Source of the DNA: Megascapheus bottae
Taxonomy: Eukaryota; Chordata; Mammalia; Rodentia; Geomyidae
Assembly: GCA_024803745.1 (NCBI GenBank)
Contig: JANJXV010000020.1
Span: 18,144,777-18,208,776 of the forward strand
DNA: 64,000 nt
Direction of reading: 5' to 3'
Position numbers and translations under genes: made by a program. The notes beneath the pieces were generated by a model that was given only the letters and a program-made list of their open reading frames with translations, was not told the DNA's origin and did no database searches. This document shows, piece by piece, positions 22,968 through 34,930 of the stretch. The stretch's first letter is position 1, and the number at the start of each line of letters is the position of its first letter.

Positions 22968-23180
22968 TCATTTGCTTTTTTTTTTTTCTTTTGCCTGTCC
23001 TGGGCTTGAGCTCGAGGCCTGAGCAATGTCCTTGGACTTTCTCAAGGCTAGAGCTCTACCACTTCAGCCTCAGCACCACTTCCGGCTTTTATTTTTTTCT
23101 ATACATGTGGGTCTGAGGACTTTAACCCTGGTCTTCGTGCATGCTAGGCAAGCACTACCACTAGGCCAAGCTCCCGGCCC
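22968..23180 (-). mobile_element. IDL-Geo SINE with perfect target-site duplication
   Basis: Minus-strand full-length copy (complement of CATGCTAGGCAAGCACTACC and GGCTAGAGCTCTACCACTTC). Flanked by identical 16-base repeats TAAATTGTTGGTTTCT at 22952-22967 and 23181-23196, so it is one of the youngest insertions here. Confidence 0.95.
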
Positions 23181-24399
23181 TAAATTGTTGGTTTCTAAGG
23201 ACTGATTTGAGGTTTTTCTTTTTTTTTTCATAACCCAAGGGCATTTAGAGTATTTTAGTATTTAGAACAAGGTGGAATAGCACTGCATTTTATTAAAAAG
23301 CAGACTGTAATTATAAATCATGAAATCATCTTGTGTGGTTAACTCCTCCATTAAACAGAAGGAAAAGAACCTGTTTTGTGTCAGGTTCCTGGGAAGTAAA
23401 TCAGAGCTCTAATCTCGAAAGTAGAAACTCCTTGTTCATGGTAATCCGACTTTAATGCAATGTCCAGTAGCAGAAAATTTATGACAATTTATATAAACTA
23501 TATTAAACAAATGAATAAATAGAATATCTGCAGTGCTATGTAGATAACATCATGAAAGCATGAAAACAGAGTGGATACTTGAGAGTGTCAGCCAATTCCC
23601 ACATCTCAGATGATACAGTGTTTGAGCTGAATCTTAAAAAATAAAAAATCAAGGGGACGTCAACAAGAAAAAATATGTGAACAGAGAATATGTTGGATAC
23701 AAAGAAGTGGTATACAAAAAGATACAGATGTGTGAAGAAGTTGATCTGCTGCTCAGAGACATTTAATTAAATTTGGAGTAGAGCACACTCCAGATACAGT
23801 ATGGCAGGCAGGAGCCCTGGAGAAGGTAGGTAGCTTGTTTCTTCACTCCATATTCTTATGCTATATCATTATTTTCATTTCTCAATGGTCTCTTTCAGAA
23901 TTAAATGTTACCTGTTTCAAGAACTTCGTTTTTATTTGATATTTTTAACAGTGAATATGTTCTTTAAAAATAAACAATAACAAATAAACATAGCTTTTCT
24001 TCTTTTAGAATATTTTCATGAAGTAGTTTTGACCAAAGGCACACATGACATAAAAGCTCCATTTAAACATTAATAAAAATAAAGATTGTGGAAAATAGAG
24101 CACACTAACGCAACAAGTGAAGTCAACACACAAATTCCCCACTGAGCTTTAAGTTCAGATCTGCTTGCTGACATCTGTGTCAAAAAATAAGTTTATACTT
24201 CTAGTCAAAGTAGCAGTAATGCTAAAATAATTCTCAGTTGAATCTTTATATAAAGAACAAGATAATTAATATCATGGACTCTAAGCCTAGAAAATGTTGT
24301 TGTTGATAGTTATGTAAGTTCTGATGGCTTCAAATTCTTCCTAGTGGAGATTTTGTGTGTTTATGTGAGAGATTAGTAGGTGTGATTTGTTTTCATGGC

Positions 24400-24600
24400 A
24401 CTGATTATGTACTGGGAGTTTAGCTTATGTATTTTTCATTTGTCAAATCCCATAATCCTCACAATAAACTGAAAGGCAATGATTGTTATTATTTGCTAAC
24501 AGTATACAAATAAGACCCTGAGAAGTTAAGAAAAAAACTCTGCTAAGAACAGCTAGCAAAATACAAAGCCAGATCTTGAACTCAAGTGATGTTATGCTCA
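24400..24600 (+). mobile_element. MIR-like ancient SINE
   Basis: Shows the MIR order of blocks in decayed form: CCCATAATCCTCACAATAAA, a TTATTATT stretch, ACCCTGAGAAGTTAAG, AACAGCTAGCAAAAT and CAGATCTTGAACTCAAG. Confidence 0.7.
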
Positions 24601-24639
24601 TCTAGAATACTGATGACTGAGGCATGGTGTGTTACAGTC

Positions 24640-25095
24640 ATAATTACTTAATATCTAATGACTCCTGCTGCTACCACACAGGACAGAATATTTCAATACC
24701 AGGTGATGGTATCCATGGATTTTCTAATGGCTCTCTCATCGATGTTAAAGAAAATGATGGCACATCTGAAAAGGGAAACTGATGTGCTTCAGTGGTGATG
24801 AACTTTGCAATCCCAACTTGAGCCAGAGGTAGAAAATGCAGAGAAGAATCACTTGATCACTTGGGTTTTCACTCATCTCTCTATCATATGACTTCTTTTA
24901 GTTAAGTCTTCCATACTGATGATAGAAGGAACAGCCATCTGCCTTGGAAGTCTGAAGAGCAGATGGTGTCTTTGAGAACCTATGGCGTAAGTTGAAGCAA
25001 TGAAAAAGTTTTCCTGCCTGGAAAACATGTGGTACCACTGCCTGGAGAGGATGCCAAGCTCTGATCAGGAGGGCATCCAAGACTCTTAAGGCATT
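24640..25095 (-). other. Unidentified coding-like block, possible processed pseudogene
   Basis: On the minus strand, 25080 down to 24901 is open for 60 codons after ATG. Its arginine-rich, acid-poor start resembles a mitochondrial presequence (MDALLIRAWHPLQAVVPHVF). After stops, another frame near 24810-24670 reads open with ITTEAHQFPFSDVPSFSL. I cannot name the parent gene. It may be an old processed pseudogene with several frame breaks, or chance. Confidence 0.25.
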
Positions 25096-25490
25096 CCTCT
25101 ATACAAATGTCAAGAAAGAGGAAAGCATGGCTACTTATTGTCTGGTGGAAAACAGGTCAAAATACCCTGAAGCCTGGTAAAAATTCTACTGGAGATAGGA
25201 GGCATAGTGATAAGTATATTTTAATTAATCATCTTTTGTAACTTCTATAACATGATCATCAGATGATACTTGTAATAAATGGGATAAGAAGGGCGAATAA
25301 TATTTAAGTAGAAAAAGAAAATTACATATATAAATGGAAGTCATTTGGAAAAGGCTATTATAACAAATATAGCCTATGTAGTAAATGTTTTATCTTCATA
25401 AAGAGGAAGCTACATAAATGTGAGTACTCAAATAACATTTTCTGTGGTTTGTGAGGAGAGAAACAGCCTATTTTATTCCAACATTCTTTT

Positions 25491-25686
25491 TTTTTTTTTG
25501 CCAGTCCTGGGCTTTTAGCTCAGGGCCTGAGCACTGTCCTTGGACTTTCTCAAGGCTAGAGCTCTACCACTTGAGCCTCAGCACCACTTCGGGCTCTTTT
25601 CTATGTATGTGGTACCGAGGAATCGAACCCGGGTCTTCATGCATGCTAGGCAAGCACTTTAACCACTAGGCCAAACTCCCAGTCCC
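25491..25686 (-). mobile_element. IDL-Geo SINE with perfect target-site duplication
   Basis: Minus-strand full-length copy with a T-run for its A tail, flanked by identical 14-base repeats TCCAACATTCTTTT (25477-25490 and 25687-25700). Little diverged from the copies at 48.3 and 58.0 kb. Confidence 0.95.
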
Positions 25687-25700
25687 TCCAACATTCTTTT

Positions 25701-27799
25701 AATTGGTGTACATTTGACTTTAAGTGGAAAGTTCTAAGATGGACTTGGACTGATAAATTAGTAAGCTCAAATCAAAAGAAATAATACTACCTTCAAAGTC
25801 TGAGTCTCATATCTTAGATATATGTTTATAACCTGTAGGACAGAAGTAATAAGGTAGTGATAAGCTTATGGGCAAAGCTATTTTACTAGGAGAGATTTAT
25901 AGAGGGTTTCCATATGCATTTATTCTCTCATCTAAATAACTATGCCCCAGTAGTAAAGGGTGAGGGTCTCTAAAATTTTGTATTGCTATGATAAAGATGT
26001 ATTGAATAAACAGTGGGTTTAAAAATCTAAATTTGATTATGTCTCTTTCTATCCTATGCTGATTTGGCACTTGCCTGTGATTTTATCATCTCTTTTCCAC
26101 ATACTTTCTCCCCCAACCCCCCTCAGCTGCTTCCACCACAGTCTCAACCAGATAAATTTTCACTGGCTGGGATAGTCTTCCCTTCAAGGATCTCCTTTGC
26201 CTAGTTAAATGCATTTTTACCATAGCTGAGTGTAATTTTTCCTCCTCTTGACTGTCTCCTTTGATCTCTCAGACTGTGCCCACAAATCCTTATTCTATGC
26301 CTTTACAGCATCTGTGTCAATTCTTTCTCCATCACTAGAACAAAAATACCTAACATGATGCAGGAGAGGGTTCTTCTGGTTCAGTTTCAGAGGTTTCAAT
26401 CCATAGTCAGTTGGCAATATCATTTTGGGCCTGAGATACAGAAGAACACCATGGAGGGAGTATGTGGTGAAGCAAAGCTGCTCATTCACCTCACAGGAGA
26501 TGGGAACCACAGACAGACAAAGGTCTAGGGGGGATAAGGCGCATCCTTTCATACACATGCTTCAGTGTTCCAATTCCTGCAACAGGATCTACTGCCTAAT
26601 ACTCCACTCAGCTAAACATGCATCCCTAGTTCATTCATTGGTGAAGCAAGGACTTTTGTGACCCAAACATGGCTCTGTAGTGCCACCAGCTGGGCACTAC
26701 TTAACTCACAAAGATTTGGGGCTATTTTATTCCCAAGGTACAGCAGTATCTGAAACCTTTTCTGGCACAACCCAGTGAACAATAATCACTCAAAAAAATC
26801 TTTGCCAGTGAGAAAAGGATAGTAAAGTCGAATTTAGGATGAACAAATAGGTATAGAAAGGATATAGGTGGTAGGATGCTTCTTTTTGAATGACCTTAGA
26901 CAGGCAGCAGTCCAGATGAGCTCTTCTCTTCCAGGATTTTTCTGTATCAACATATCTTTTCCTCAGTCTTGTAACAAAAAGCTTAAGTCTCTGGCTGTAT
27001 ACTGAACAATTATTTGGAGACACAAAGGCACATGAACAGGATTCTCTTCATTTTAAAAAGCAGCTGGGGTTCAATATGGAAACTTTCAGCGAGTGCAGAA
27101 GTCTGTTGTGTGCTTGATGGGTACTCAACATCCAAGTTATTGTTTCCAAGAGAGGATGGGTGCCATCTCTAAGAATCTCTCCATGACTATTAGTCATTCA
27201 AGCACACCCTCTTACAGGAGAGTATTTATGTCTGAAGTCTATTCCTGTAATCAGAAAATCTGCCTCATGCAGCACCACCTGCTATGAGTTATAAAGGTAC
27301 TTTTTACACTAATATTGAGTTACTGGAAACAGACCCACAGAAGCTAAGGTTACGTCATGAAAAGTGTAGGTTCTGTTTTGCAACAAATACGTTTTCTTTT
27401 AGCAATCATGTACATTTCTACCCACGGAAGTTATGTTAACAACAAAGCCATTGTGTGGACACCATTTGTAATAGAGTTCAATTCTGTTAAACATGAAGTA
27501 GGTTAGAGCCATTCCTTATTAATCTGATTTCTTTGAGGATTTGGTCTTTCTGGTCATTGATATCATTTGTGTGGGTGAGCCATAAACATCGTATTATTTT
27601 TTGTTTTCTATTCACCACACTGCATCCAGTATGGCTGGTTACATGAGGAATATTCGATGATTCTGTTGCTGTAAAACTTGGCTAACAAATCACTGTGATA
27701 TTTGCTTTTCTTTTTCCAAGTCCACAGGGAAATAAATTTATGGATCACTTAACCTTTTGCCCAAGGAACAAATCCAAGTCAGTTCTGAATTAATATTGC
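25701..27799. other. SINE-free intronic DNA
   Basis: No SINE, L1 or gene recognised. Part of a 6.3 kb stretch (to 32010) unusually free of the young SINE families found elsewhere. Confidence 0.45.
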
Positions 27800-28560
27800 T
27801 CTGAAGATGCAAAGCGAGGCCTGGCTTTCAAAACAAAGTTGAGGGTTAAGCAACACTGTGCATAACAGAGGCAGAAATGCTTGTCTCTGGCTGGACTTAT
27901 GTGATGTTTGAAGCCTTGACATGTTTGTACCGCCATCTTAATGGGATGCTTTTTTTTGGCGCCTCACTTTCCTTTTCTTGGATGAACAAATACAGTTGCT
28001 AATTACTGTAATTGAGGATTCCAGGACCATAAATACTCCAGTGACCAGTATTACAGGATTATACACAGACTTGGACATTACCCTTCACCTGGAGACCTTA
28101 ATATGCTTTACCAGTTCACTCTGGCTGCACTCAGCATTGAAAGTTTTGGAGAACGTGTCCACAATTTTGTGGCTGGTTTTGATTTATCAGTAACATTCCA
28201 GCATTTGCTAAACACGCTGCAGCAAATGTGATACTGCAGCTCCCTATTCAAATAATAAAATTTCTTGGGCATTCCAACAATATTTTACTGAAAATGAAAA
28301 ACGTTGGCAGAAAAAAGAAAGGCAACTGACTTTGGGAATTGTGCCTCCTCATGTTGCACTGTCGATGGTGAACAGAATTTGCTTATATGGAGAGGCACAG
28401 TTGCTCTTTCATACTTGGAACAACTTAACCAGAAGGAAAGCACCTCTTGAGTTTTCTGAGTTACTAAGAATCTGGCTGGATACAGTCACTGCTGGAAGCT
28501 TCAGTTTAGTGTGTATTTTCATAATAGTAGCTGAGACTTTAGAATGATTGAGAAATCACG
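27800..28560 (+). pseudogene. Unidentified degenerate coding-like sequence
   Basis: Several reading frames on the plus strand stay open in succession. One is a 71-codon stretch at 28016-28228 (contains DLNMLYQFTLAALSIESF). A second frame overlaps it and runs open from 28189 to 28326 (contains AAANVILQLPIQIIKF). A third begins near 28332 and stays open to about 28547. The hand-over between frames suggests one ancient coding sequence with frameshifts. I do not recognise the family; an internal part of an old retroelement or an old processed gene copy are both possible, as is chance. Confidence 0.25.
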
Positions 28561-31500
28561 TGCTTTCTCCAGTCCTTTGAACTATCATCTGAATATATGC
28601 GGGTGTTCTTTGAAAGGCATGATAACCAATACTGCTTCTTAGGATCATGTTTATTAGGCATAACTATTTTCTTGGAAAAAGCGTGTCATTCTGTCTGTCC
28701 TTGCAAAGATGGAGAGTTTTATAAAGGCAATAGCAGCAAGAATCCTGGTATGATCTGATTGGAGAGATTAGCCATACCCAGTGGATTTCAGTAGCAAACA
28801 GGGAACCCTTTCCTCTTATTTACTGAAATTGCCTTAATAAATTCTCCTCTGGAGAGCAAGACCCAATTACACTAATGTAGAAGTAGAAGCAATAATTGAC
28901 TTTGCATCATGGAAATATCCACTGGAAATGGCGCTGCAACAGTGGTGGCTGTTTCTGAATTGTTGCTAGTGTCTGGCATAGACTGTGGGGTTTGTCATTT
29001 CTGTTCTGATATTGCAGTTCACAACCACTATGAAGAAACTGCTTTGTGAATTCTGAGGGCTTCTAAGCCATCTCATTTGGAAATATGCTCTGTTTTAAAA
29101 TTTTGTATATGCTGATTTGTCTGTAAATTAGAAATAAATTAAACAATGTCGATGCCAGTAAATTATCTCTAGAAACTGACTCTAACAGAGCCTTCACTTT
29201 ATTAAAAAATAAAATAAAAGAATCCTATTCTATTGCTCTTTTTCTCCACATTAAATTTCTCACTCATTATTAACAGTTCTTGAACAATAAAGCAGAAGCA
29301 ATCACACAGGACTACATAAAATGTAATTTCAGTAGAGTTCAGTCGAAGTGTTTCTGAAAATTGTTTTAGGCATTTTCTTGCAGATAGCTGGAAATGCTTT
29401 TCAAACATTAACATTTTGCAAAACCTGAAAATTCATGTGATCCTTAAAGTGACCTTTTGTTTCTACCCCACTAATATCAAGAAAGGAAGTTGAGTATTTT
29501 AAAGGTTTTTACTATGGGTTTGGCCTGCTTTGGGGAAGACCATAGTATTTCTGAGCAATGACACAAATCTATTCCCTTTCTCTACAATGTCATTATATAA
29601 CTATATCCTTAGCTTCCTTTCTGCTGCCAAAAAATGTAGGTTCAAAAGGCTACAGATTCTTTCATTGGTTTATTTCTTCACATATAACAATAATGTTTTG
29701 CTGTGGGTCAGTTCGCTGTGCTTGGAACTCAAATGAACTGTTCTAAAACATAGTGTCTGCCATCTTAAAATTAGAGACTATCCCATTCATAGTTCTTAAG
29801 ACTGGAGCTGTTTCTAGCATGCTGGGATTTTTCCAAATCAGTATAAATTGGCTTGATTCTGTGTGGTTTCTGAAAAGATTCCCAGATACAGAAGGTTTCT
29901 GATGTCAGTCTTCTGCAGATGTTTTGGATTATGATATACATAAAGAATAGCCATCTAGCAAGCCCCTTTCTCCCAAGCAATCCAAAAGATCAAAGCCATC
30001 ACAGTCTGCTTTTTCTTACATCTAATGCGAGCTTGAGAAGACTAATTAAGGGGGTTCTTCTGGGACTAGATCCACTCTGGACTGCCACTTATTCTAGAAA
30101 GAAAAACACCATCTCTAATAAGTACATTTGTGGAAAAGTTAATATTTGTCAGATTTGTGTTTCCATATAGAATACGGTTTGGAATAAATTTTAAATCACA
30201 GGGTTAGTGTGAAGAAGGTACAATTCTTATAAGTGAACTTTATGCAGATATCCAACTACTGGATTTCTTGGGAATATAAAGCAACATTGGGACTGTACCT
30301 CACAAAGGTTAAGAAGAGCTCTGACATTTACATGCTTTGCAATTTAGTTCTTAATTATTCTCTTCTAGGATACTGTAGAAAACAGCGCATTGAATGTTAG
30401 AGATTCAATAAAGTAGCTCAAAGTATATATAGCTCAGTCCATATCTTAAAACTGTTCAATTAATGTTCCCTCTCTGTCCTTATTTTCTCTCTGTTACTTC
30501 ATCTTGGTACAGAGTTGGGTGAGTAGGAAATTCCTCAGAACTACCCCTATAAAATACATATAAAACCTGTATTAAGAAGCAGATTAAATCACAGGATTCA
30601 GTAGTGTGTAGATCAGGAATGTATGAACCATTTTCAGTTTCCAAAGGGAATACTGCATGTGATGGGATGATTCATGAGAAGCAATCTGCTGTCAATGGAA
30701 TCCAGCATCAGTGACCAGCAGCAGGTATGACAGACGGTGGTGTGGCCAGCCAAGGTGCTGGGCACATCGCCATTCCCCAGGTGGAAGGAAAATCTAGACT
30801 AAGTGCCAGTCCCAGCCTGGCAGAATGAGTCGTAGGTTTTCACTAACTGCTGCTGCTCTTTCTATTATACAACTCTCCTTATAGAGAGCAAGAGGAAACA
30901 CTTCCAAGTAAATGCTGGAGCTTGCCTGCCTGCCAGAGATGGGATGGAGGGCACAGAGTCACTGGACTTTGTTTAACCATTTTCATCCCTTCACTCCTCC
31001 AATTACATGGTTTTGGAAAACAGTTTGTGAGATGTTGCTGGGCATGTCATATGCATACATTCTCCTCTTTCCTTCTCTTAATCGAACCCTTGTTTTTGTC
31101 CAGATGGCTGTCATGGTTAGCTTTTGAGGGAGGCACTCGGGATGAGTCTAGATTGGTCCAAGCCTATCAAGGTACATAATTATGAGAACTTGGGCTCTTG
31201 CCTGCTAAAAGTGAGCAAGAAAGAATTTAACTGCAATTACTACTGGCAGCCATCCCAACTTAATAAGAGAGCTGGTCTTAGGTTGCAGCCAATAGAACAG
31301 AAACAGAACTGAGATACCAAAGGCAATTAATTGTCATCACTGATGATATCACTGGGAAAAGGGACCAGCTTTCTCTGCCATATTGGACTTCTTAAAACAC
31401 AAGCAGGATGCTTTCTTGCTGTTTTACTGCCTCCACCAGTTTGAGATGGGTTTCTTGATATTTGAAACTAAACTTAATTCCCTAACGGAATGACAAGACT

Positions 31501-32010
31501 TTCCACATCATGATCAATTTGGTAATCACATCATGATAACTTTGCTGGCTTTAGACACAGATTTAGTGTCTTAGTTCTAGAGATCAGAGATTGCAAAAGG
31601 CTCAGCAGAGTTGCATTTCCTCTGGTAAGTTCTAGGGTAAAATCCATTTTCCTACTTCTTCTGGTTCCTACCAAGATCTAAATTACGCTACCTATCGTTC
31701 TGTCATCAGCTTTCCTCTGGTCTCTTGCCTTCATCTACCAAGATTTGGGAAATTATGCTGGGCCCATAACTCATGGTTACTGCTCATCTCTAGATCCCTA
31801 AGTCACATCTAGAAAAGGAAAACATAAAACATTATTTACAATGTAAAGTAATATATCTTCAGATTCTGAAAATTAGCTTGGGACTATCTTTAGAAGGTGT
31901 TATTGTTTTGCTTTCTAGTTTGGCTTAATATAATCATGCAATTACATTTATAGTAAGAGGGATCTTTCAGGTTTTCTATCAGTAAGCAATACTATTAAAA
32001 TTGTCACTGA
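28561..32010. other. SINE-poor intronic DNA
   Basis: No young SINE or L1 seen. The block ending near 29150 (TAGAAATAAATTAAACAATG) looks like the end of a transcript but has no A tail. The 30.9-31.5 kb part has a more balanced composition and resembles an ancient repeat, which I could not assign. Confidence 0.4.
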
Positions 32011-32186
32011 GGGCTGGCTCAGTGGAAGAGTGCTTGCTTAGCATACATGAAAGCCCTGGATTTGATTCCCCAGTACCACATCAACAGGAAAAGCCAGAAA
32101 TGGCACTTGGCACAAGTGGTAGAATGCTAGCTTCAGGGACAGAGCCCAGGCCCTGAGTTTAAGGCCTAGGACTAGAAAACAAAAAG
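32011..32186 (+). mobile_element. IDL-Geo SINE
   Basis: Plus strand: GGGCTGGCTCAGTGGAAGAG, AAGCCCTGGATTTGATTCCC, AAAAGCCAGAAATGGCACTT and GGCACAAGTGGTAGAATGC. The part between the Geo A box-like and B box-like motifs is about 15-20 bases shorter than in other copies. Confidence 0.88.
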
Positions 32187-32479
32187 AATACAATGGTCAT
32201 TCAGTGTTCCTTTCACTTTTCTAAAAATAAAGGGTGTTTAGACTTTCTAGGTAATGTTAAGGGCTATAGTGCAAGCTATACAAATGTATGGAGGGACTCT
32301 CACTCTAATTTCTTAGGCTGTTTGTTGCAAGAAAATGTTCATTAATTTCAAACTTGGTTCTATTATTTTTAACTTATTTTTTTCCCACAGAATTGGTTTC
32401 TTAGGGCAAGACTGCATAATTGAAGAAAATATCCAAGAAACAGTATATTTAAAAGCTAATTCACTTCATAATCCATTTT

Positions 32480-32610
32480 TTCCAGCCAGTGTTTACTAAG
32501 TTACAAGTTGTTACCAGGCAGTGTGCTGGATCCCAAAGGCAATTCACAGGTAATTAAGATGTCATGGTCTCTTGTACTCTAATTAGTTATGACAGGTATA
32601 CAAATAACTG
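32480..32610 (+). mobile_element. L2/MIR-like ancient repeat
   Basis: Contains CAGTGTTTACTAAGTTAC and GGCAGTGTGCTGGATCCC, a decayed version of the 'tattgagcacctactatgtgccaggcactgtgctagg' type block common to ancient mammalian repeats. Confidence 0.5.
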
Positions 32611-32825
32611 AAATAAATTTAATGTATCTTATTTAATTCTGGTATGTATTCTTCCAGTATTAACTTACATTTTGTTTTATAGCAATTTATCCCCAACTTT
32701 TTCATTCATTATTTTTCTTCTCTTCATAATCCAAAAACATTAAATTATGAAAGATCATAAGAAAGCAAAAAATGTAATTGCTTTCTTGTGTGTATGTGTG
32801 TGTGTGTTTGTGTGTGTTTGTGTTT

Positions 32826-33062
32826 TAGTGCTGGTGTTCTGGCTTTGAATGCAGGCTCTGGACACTGTTCCTACGCTTCTTTTTGCTCAAGGCTAGAGCT
32901 CTACTGCTTGAGCCACAATTCTACTTCCAATTTTTTTTGGTAGTTTAGTGGAGATAAGAGTATCCCAGACTTTTCTGACTGAGGTATCTTAGGAACCATG
33001 ATAATCAGTTCTTATCCTTCTGAATGGCTAGGATTACAAGGCACAAGTTACTGGTTCCTGGC
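32826..33062 (-). mobile_element. B1-Geo type SINE
   Basis: Minus-strand copy: complement of AGGCTAGAGCTCTACTGCTT, TTAGTGGAGATAAGAG and CTGAATGGCTAGGATTACA. A TG-rich run (32787-32825) lies at its tail. Confidence 0.75.
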
Positions 33063-34840
33063 TTGCAACTTCTTTTTAAGTCGAATGTTTTATAGAATCT
33101 AAGGTATTGTGAAATAAACAGACTTTTGTGATGCTAAGAAAGGCTAAAGGAACATTTCTAATTAAACAAACCTACTAAAATTTCAAAAAATTCTAACTAT
33201 AGGAATGTTAGCTTCTGAAATTGAGAAAAGGTACAAGAGCAAAATCCCTCATCGCAAAGGTAAATATTATATTTGGTTCAGTCACAACTTTAGACTTGAA
33301 AACTCCTACAGACAAGTATGTTGGTCCACAGTTTCTAGAGTTCTAGGCTAAGACTCCTAATTCTCAAATGTATAGACAAATTGATCAACAACAGAGCCTA
33401 CCTGTTCCTTTCTTTACTAAGTTAACACAACTCCAGAATATTTCACAAAGAAGGCTGCAGAAGAGTGTTTTTTTTTTTTATCTCGTACACAATGTGTGTA
33501 TGCATGGGATTGGGGCTGAGTGTGTCAGTCTTTGGGTGTCTGGCCTGTATTCATTTATGGGTTCACCTGTAAGTTCATATATGCCAATCAAAGAAAGGCA
33601 AGGAAAAAAAATAACCAACTGAAGAATTCTTTGCTTCACCTTGTAAAACTAGATTTAAGTCGGGGTTCCCCTAATGAATTTTAGAAACTACAACTGCACC
33701 TTCTTCAAACACTTAAAATTTTACATTTTCTAACATTTTTTCCTTCTATTTTCTAGGAAACCCTAACCTCTTTTCTTTCTAGTAGAAAATGGTTTAAACT
33801 CGATTTTTTAAAGACAATTGCTAATGGTCAGGAAAGGCCAGCAAATGGCAGAAGTAATTGAGAGAAGTTGCTGAACTCCCTGGTCATTAACATGTATGTG
33901 GCTGAAGGCTAGTTTCCTTGCTTATGAAGGCAAGTGCATTCTACATCCTCACACATGTGGTCAAAGACCCAGTATACTATCATGCACTTGAACACCATGC
34001 TGCTTCTACAGTAGAAATGCATGCATTTCAAAGCATAGTGGATTGTTCTATACTGAGCTGAGGACCGACATGCTCCGTTGAGAGAATTTCATGCAGATCT
34101 TGTCTTGCACAAGTACAAGGAAGAAAAAAAAGACAGAGTATCCTCTCCAAAGAAGAAATTTAGATTTACTGAGGGCTTACTAAGCATCATCCACTGAGTT
34201 AAATGATTTTGTTTGTGGTAGTTTAATTAATCAAATGGAGTATGCATCTCCTTTGGCCCATCTTTGGTGCCAAAATCAAATGTTCTATTTCACATAATGA
34301 TGAGCTGGGTAAATTGCCCTAGTGGAGCTCTGTTTAGGATCCTTGATTATTCAACACATTCAACTCTTGGGGCTGCAGGTGCAGGCTCCCTCCCAAGCGT
34401 TTGGTACATTTGGAAAAATTTAGATTTTGATGTTCAGTTTGGCTCCAATCCATTTGATAAGAGTTTTTGCTATGAAATATTTTAGAAGAGCAAGCTTGTC
34501 AGGCAACAAGATCTAGAGAAATAAGATGGTAAAGAATTCAGATGACATAGACATATATATATATTAATTTCTGCTAAATATCCAGGGAAGTTCTGATCTA
34601 TTTGTTAGGTTTATAGCCCCTTAAGTTTGCTGGACTGTTTAGTATATAATAATAAGATATTTTTCATTGTTAGAGTTAATTCAATGTCAGCCAACAAGCT
34701 TCTGGATGAATTTGCATGCCTAGGAATTTGATACACAAAAAATAATTATGAATATTTTTTAGCATTATTTCTAAATACCCTTCCTGATATATAGCTGTAA
34801 AGCAGATACTTTTGGAAGTCTTTAAAACATTATTAGAGGG
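33063..34840. other. Unique intronic DNA
   Basis: No gene seen. A MIR-like remnant may lie at 34150-34240 (TTTACTGAGGGCTTACTAAG). Confidence 0.4.
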
Positions 34841-34930
34841 ACTGAGATGTTGCTGCTTAGTGGCAAAGTGCTTGCCTAGCAAGTGCAATGTCCTGAGTTC
34901 AATCCCCAGCACAAAAACAGAAAATGCAAA
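34841..34930 (+). mobile_element. ID-like SINE monomer
   Basis: TGCTGCTTAGTGGCAAAGTG, CTTGCCTAGCAAGTGCAATG, then B box-like GAGTTCAATCCCCAGCAC and an A-rich tail. It lacks the Geo half and is closer to the classic rodent ID element than the dimeric copies. Confidence 0.82.

Noticed and set aside
25451..25669. Open frame containing a repeated motif seen in several other frames
   Set aside because: It is the translation of an IDL-Geo SINE (25491-25686).
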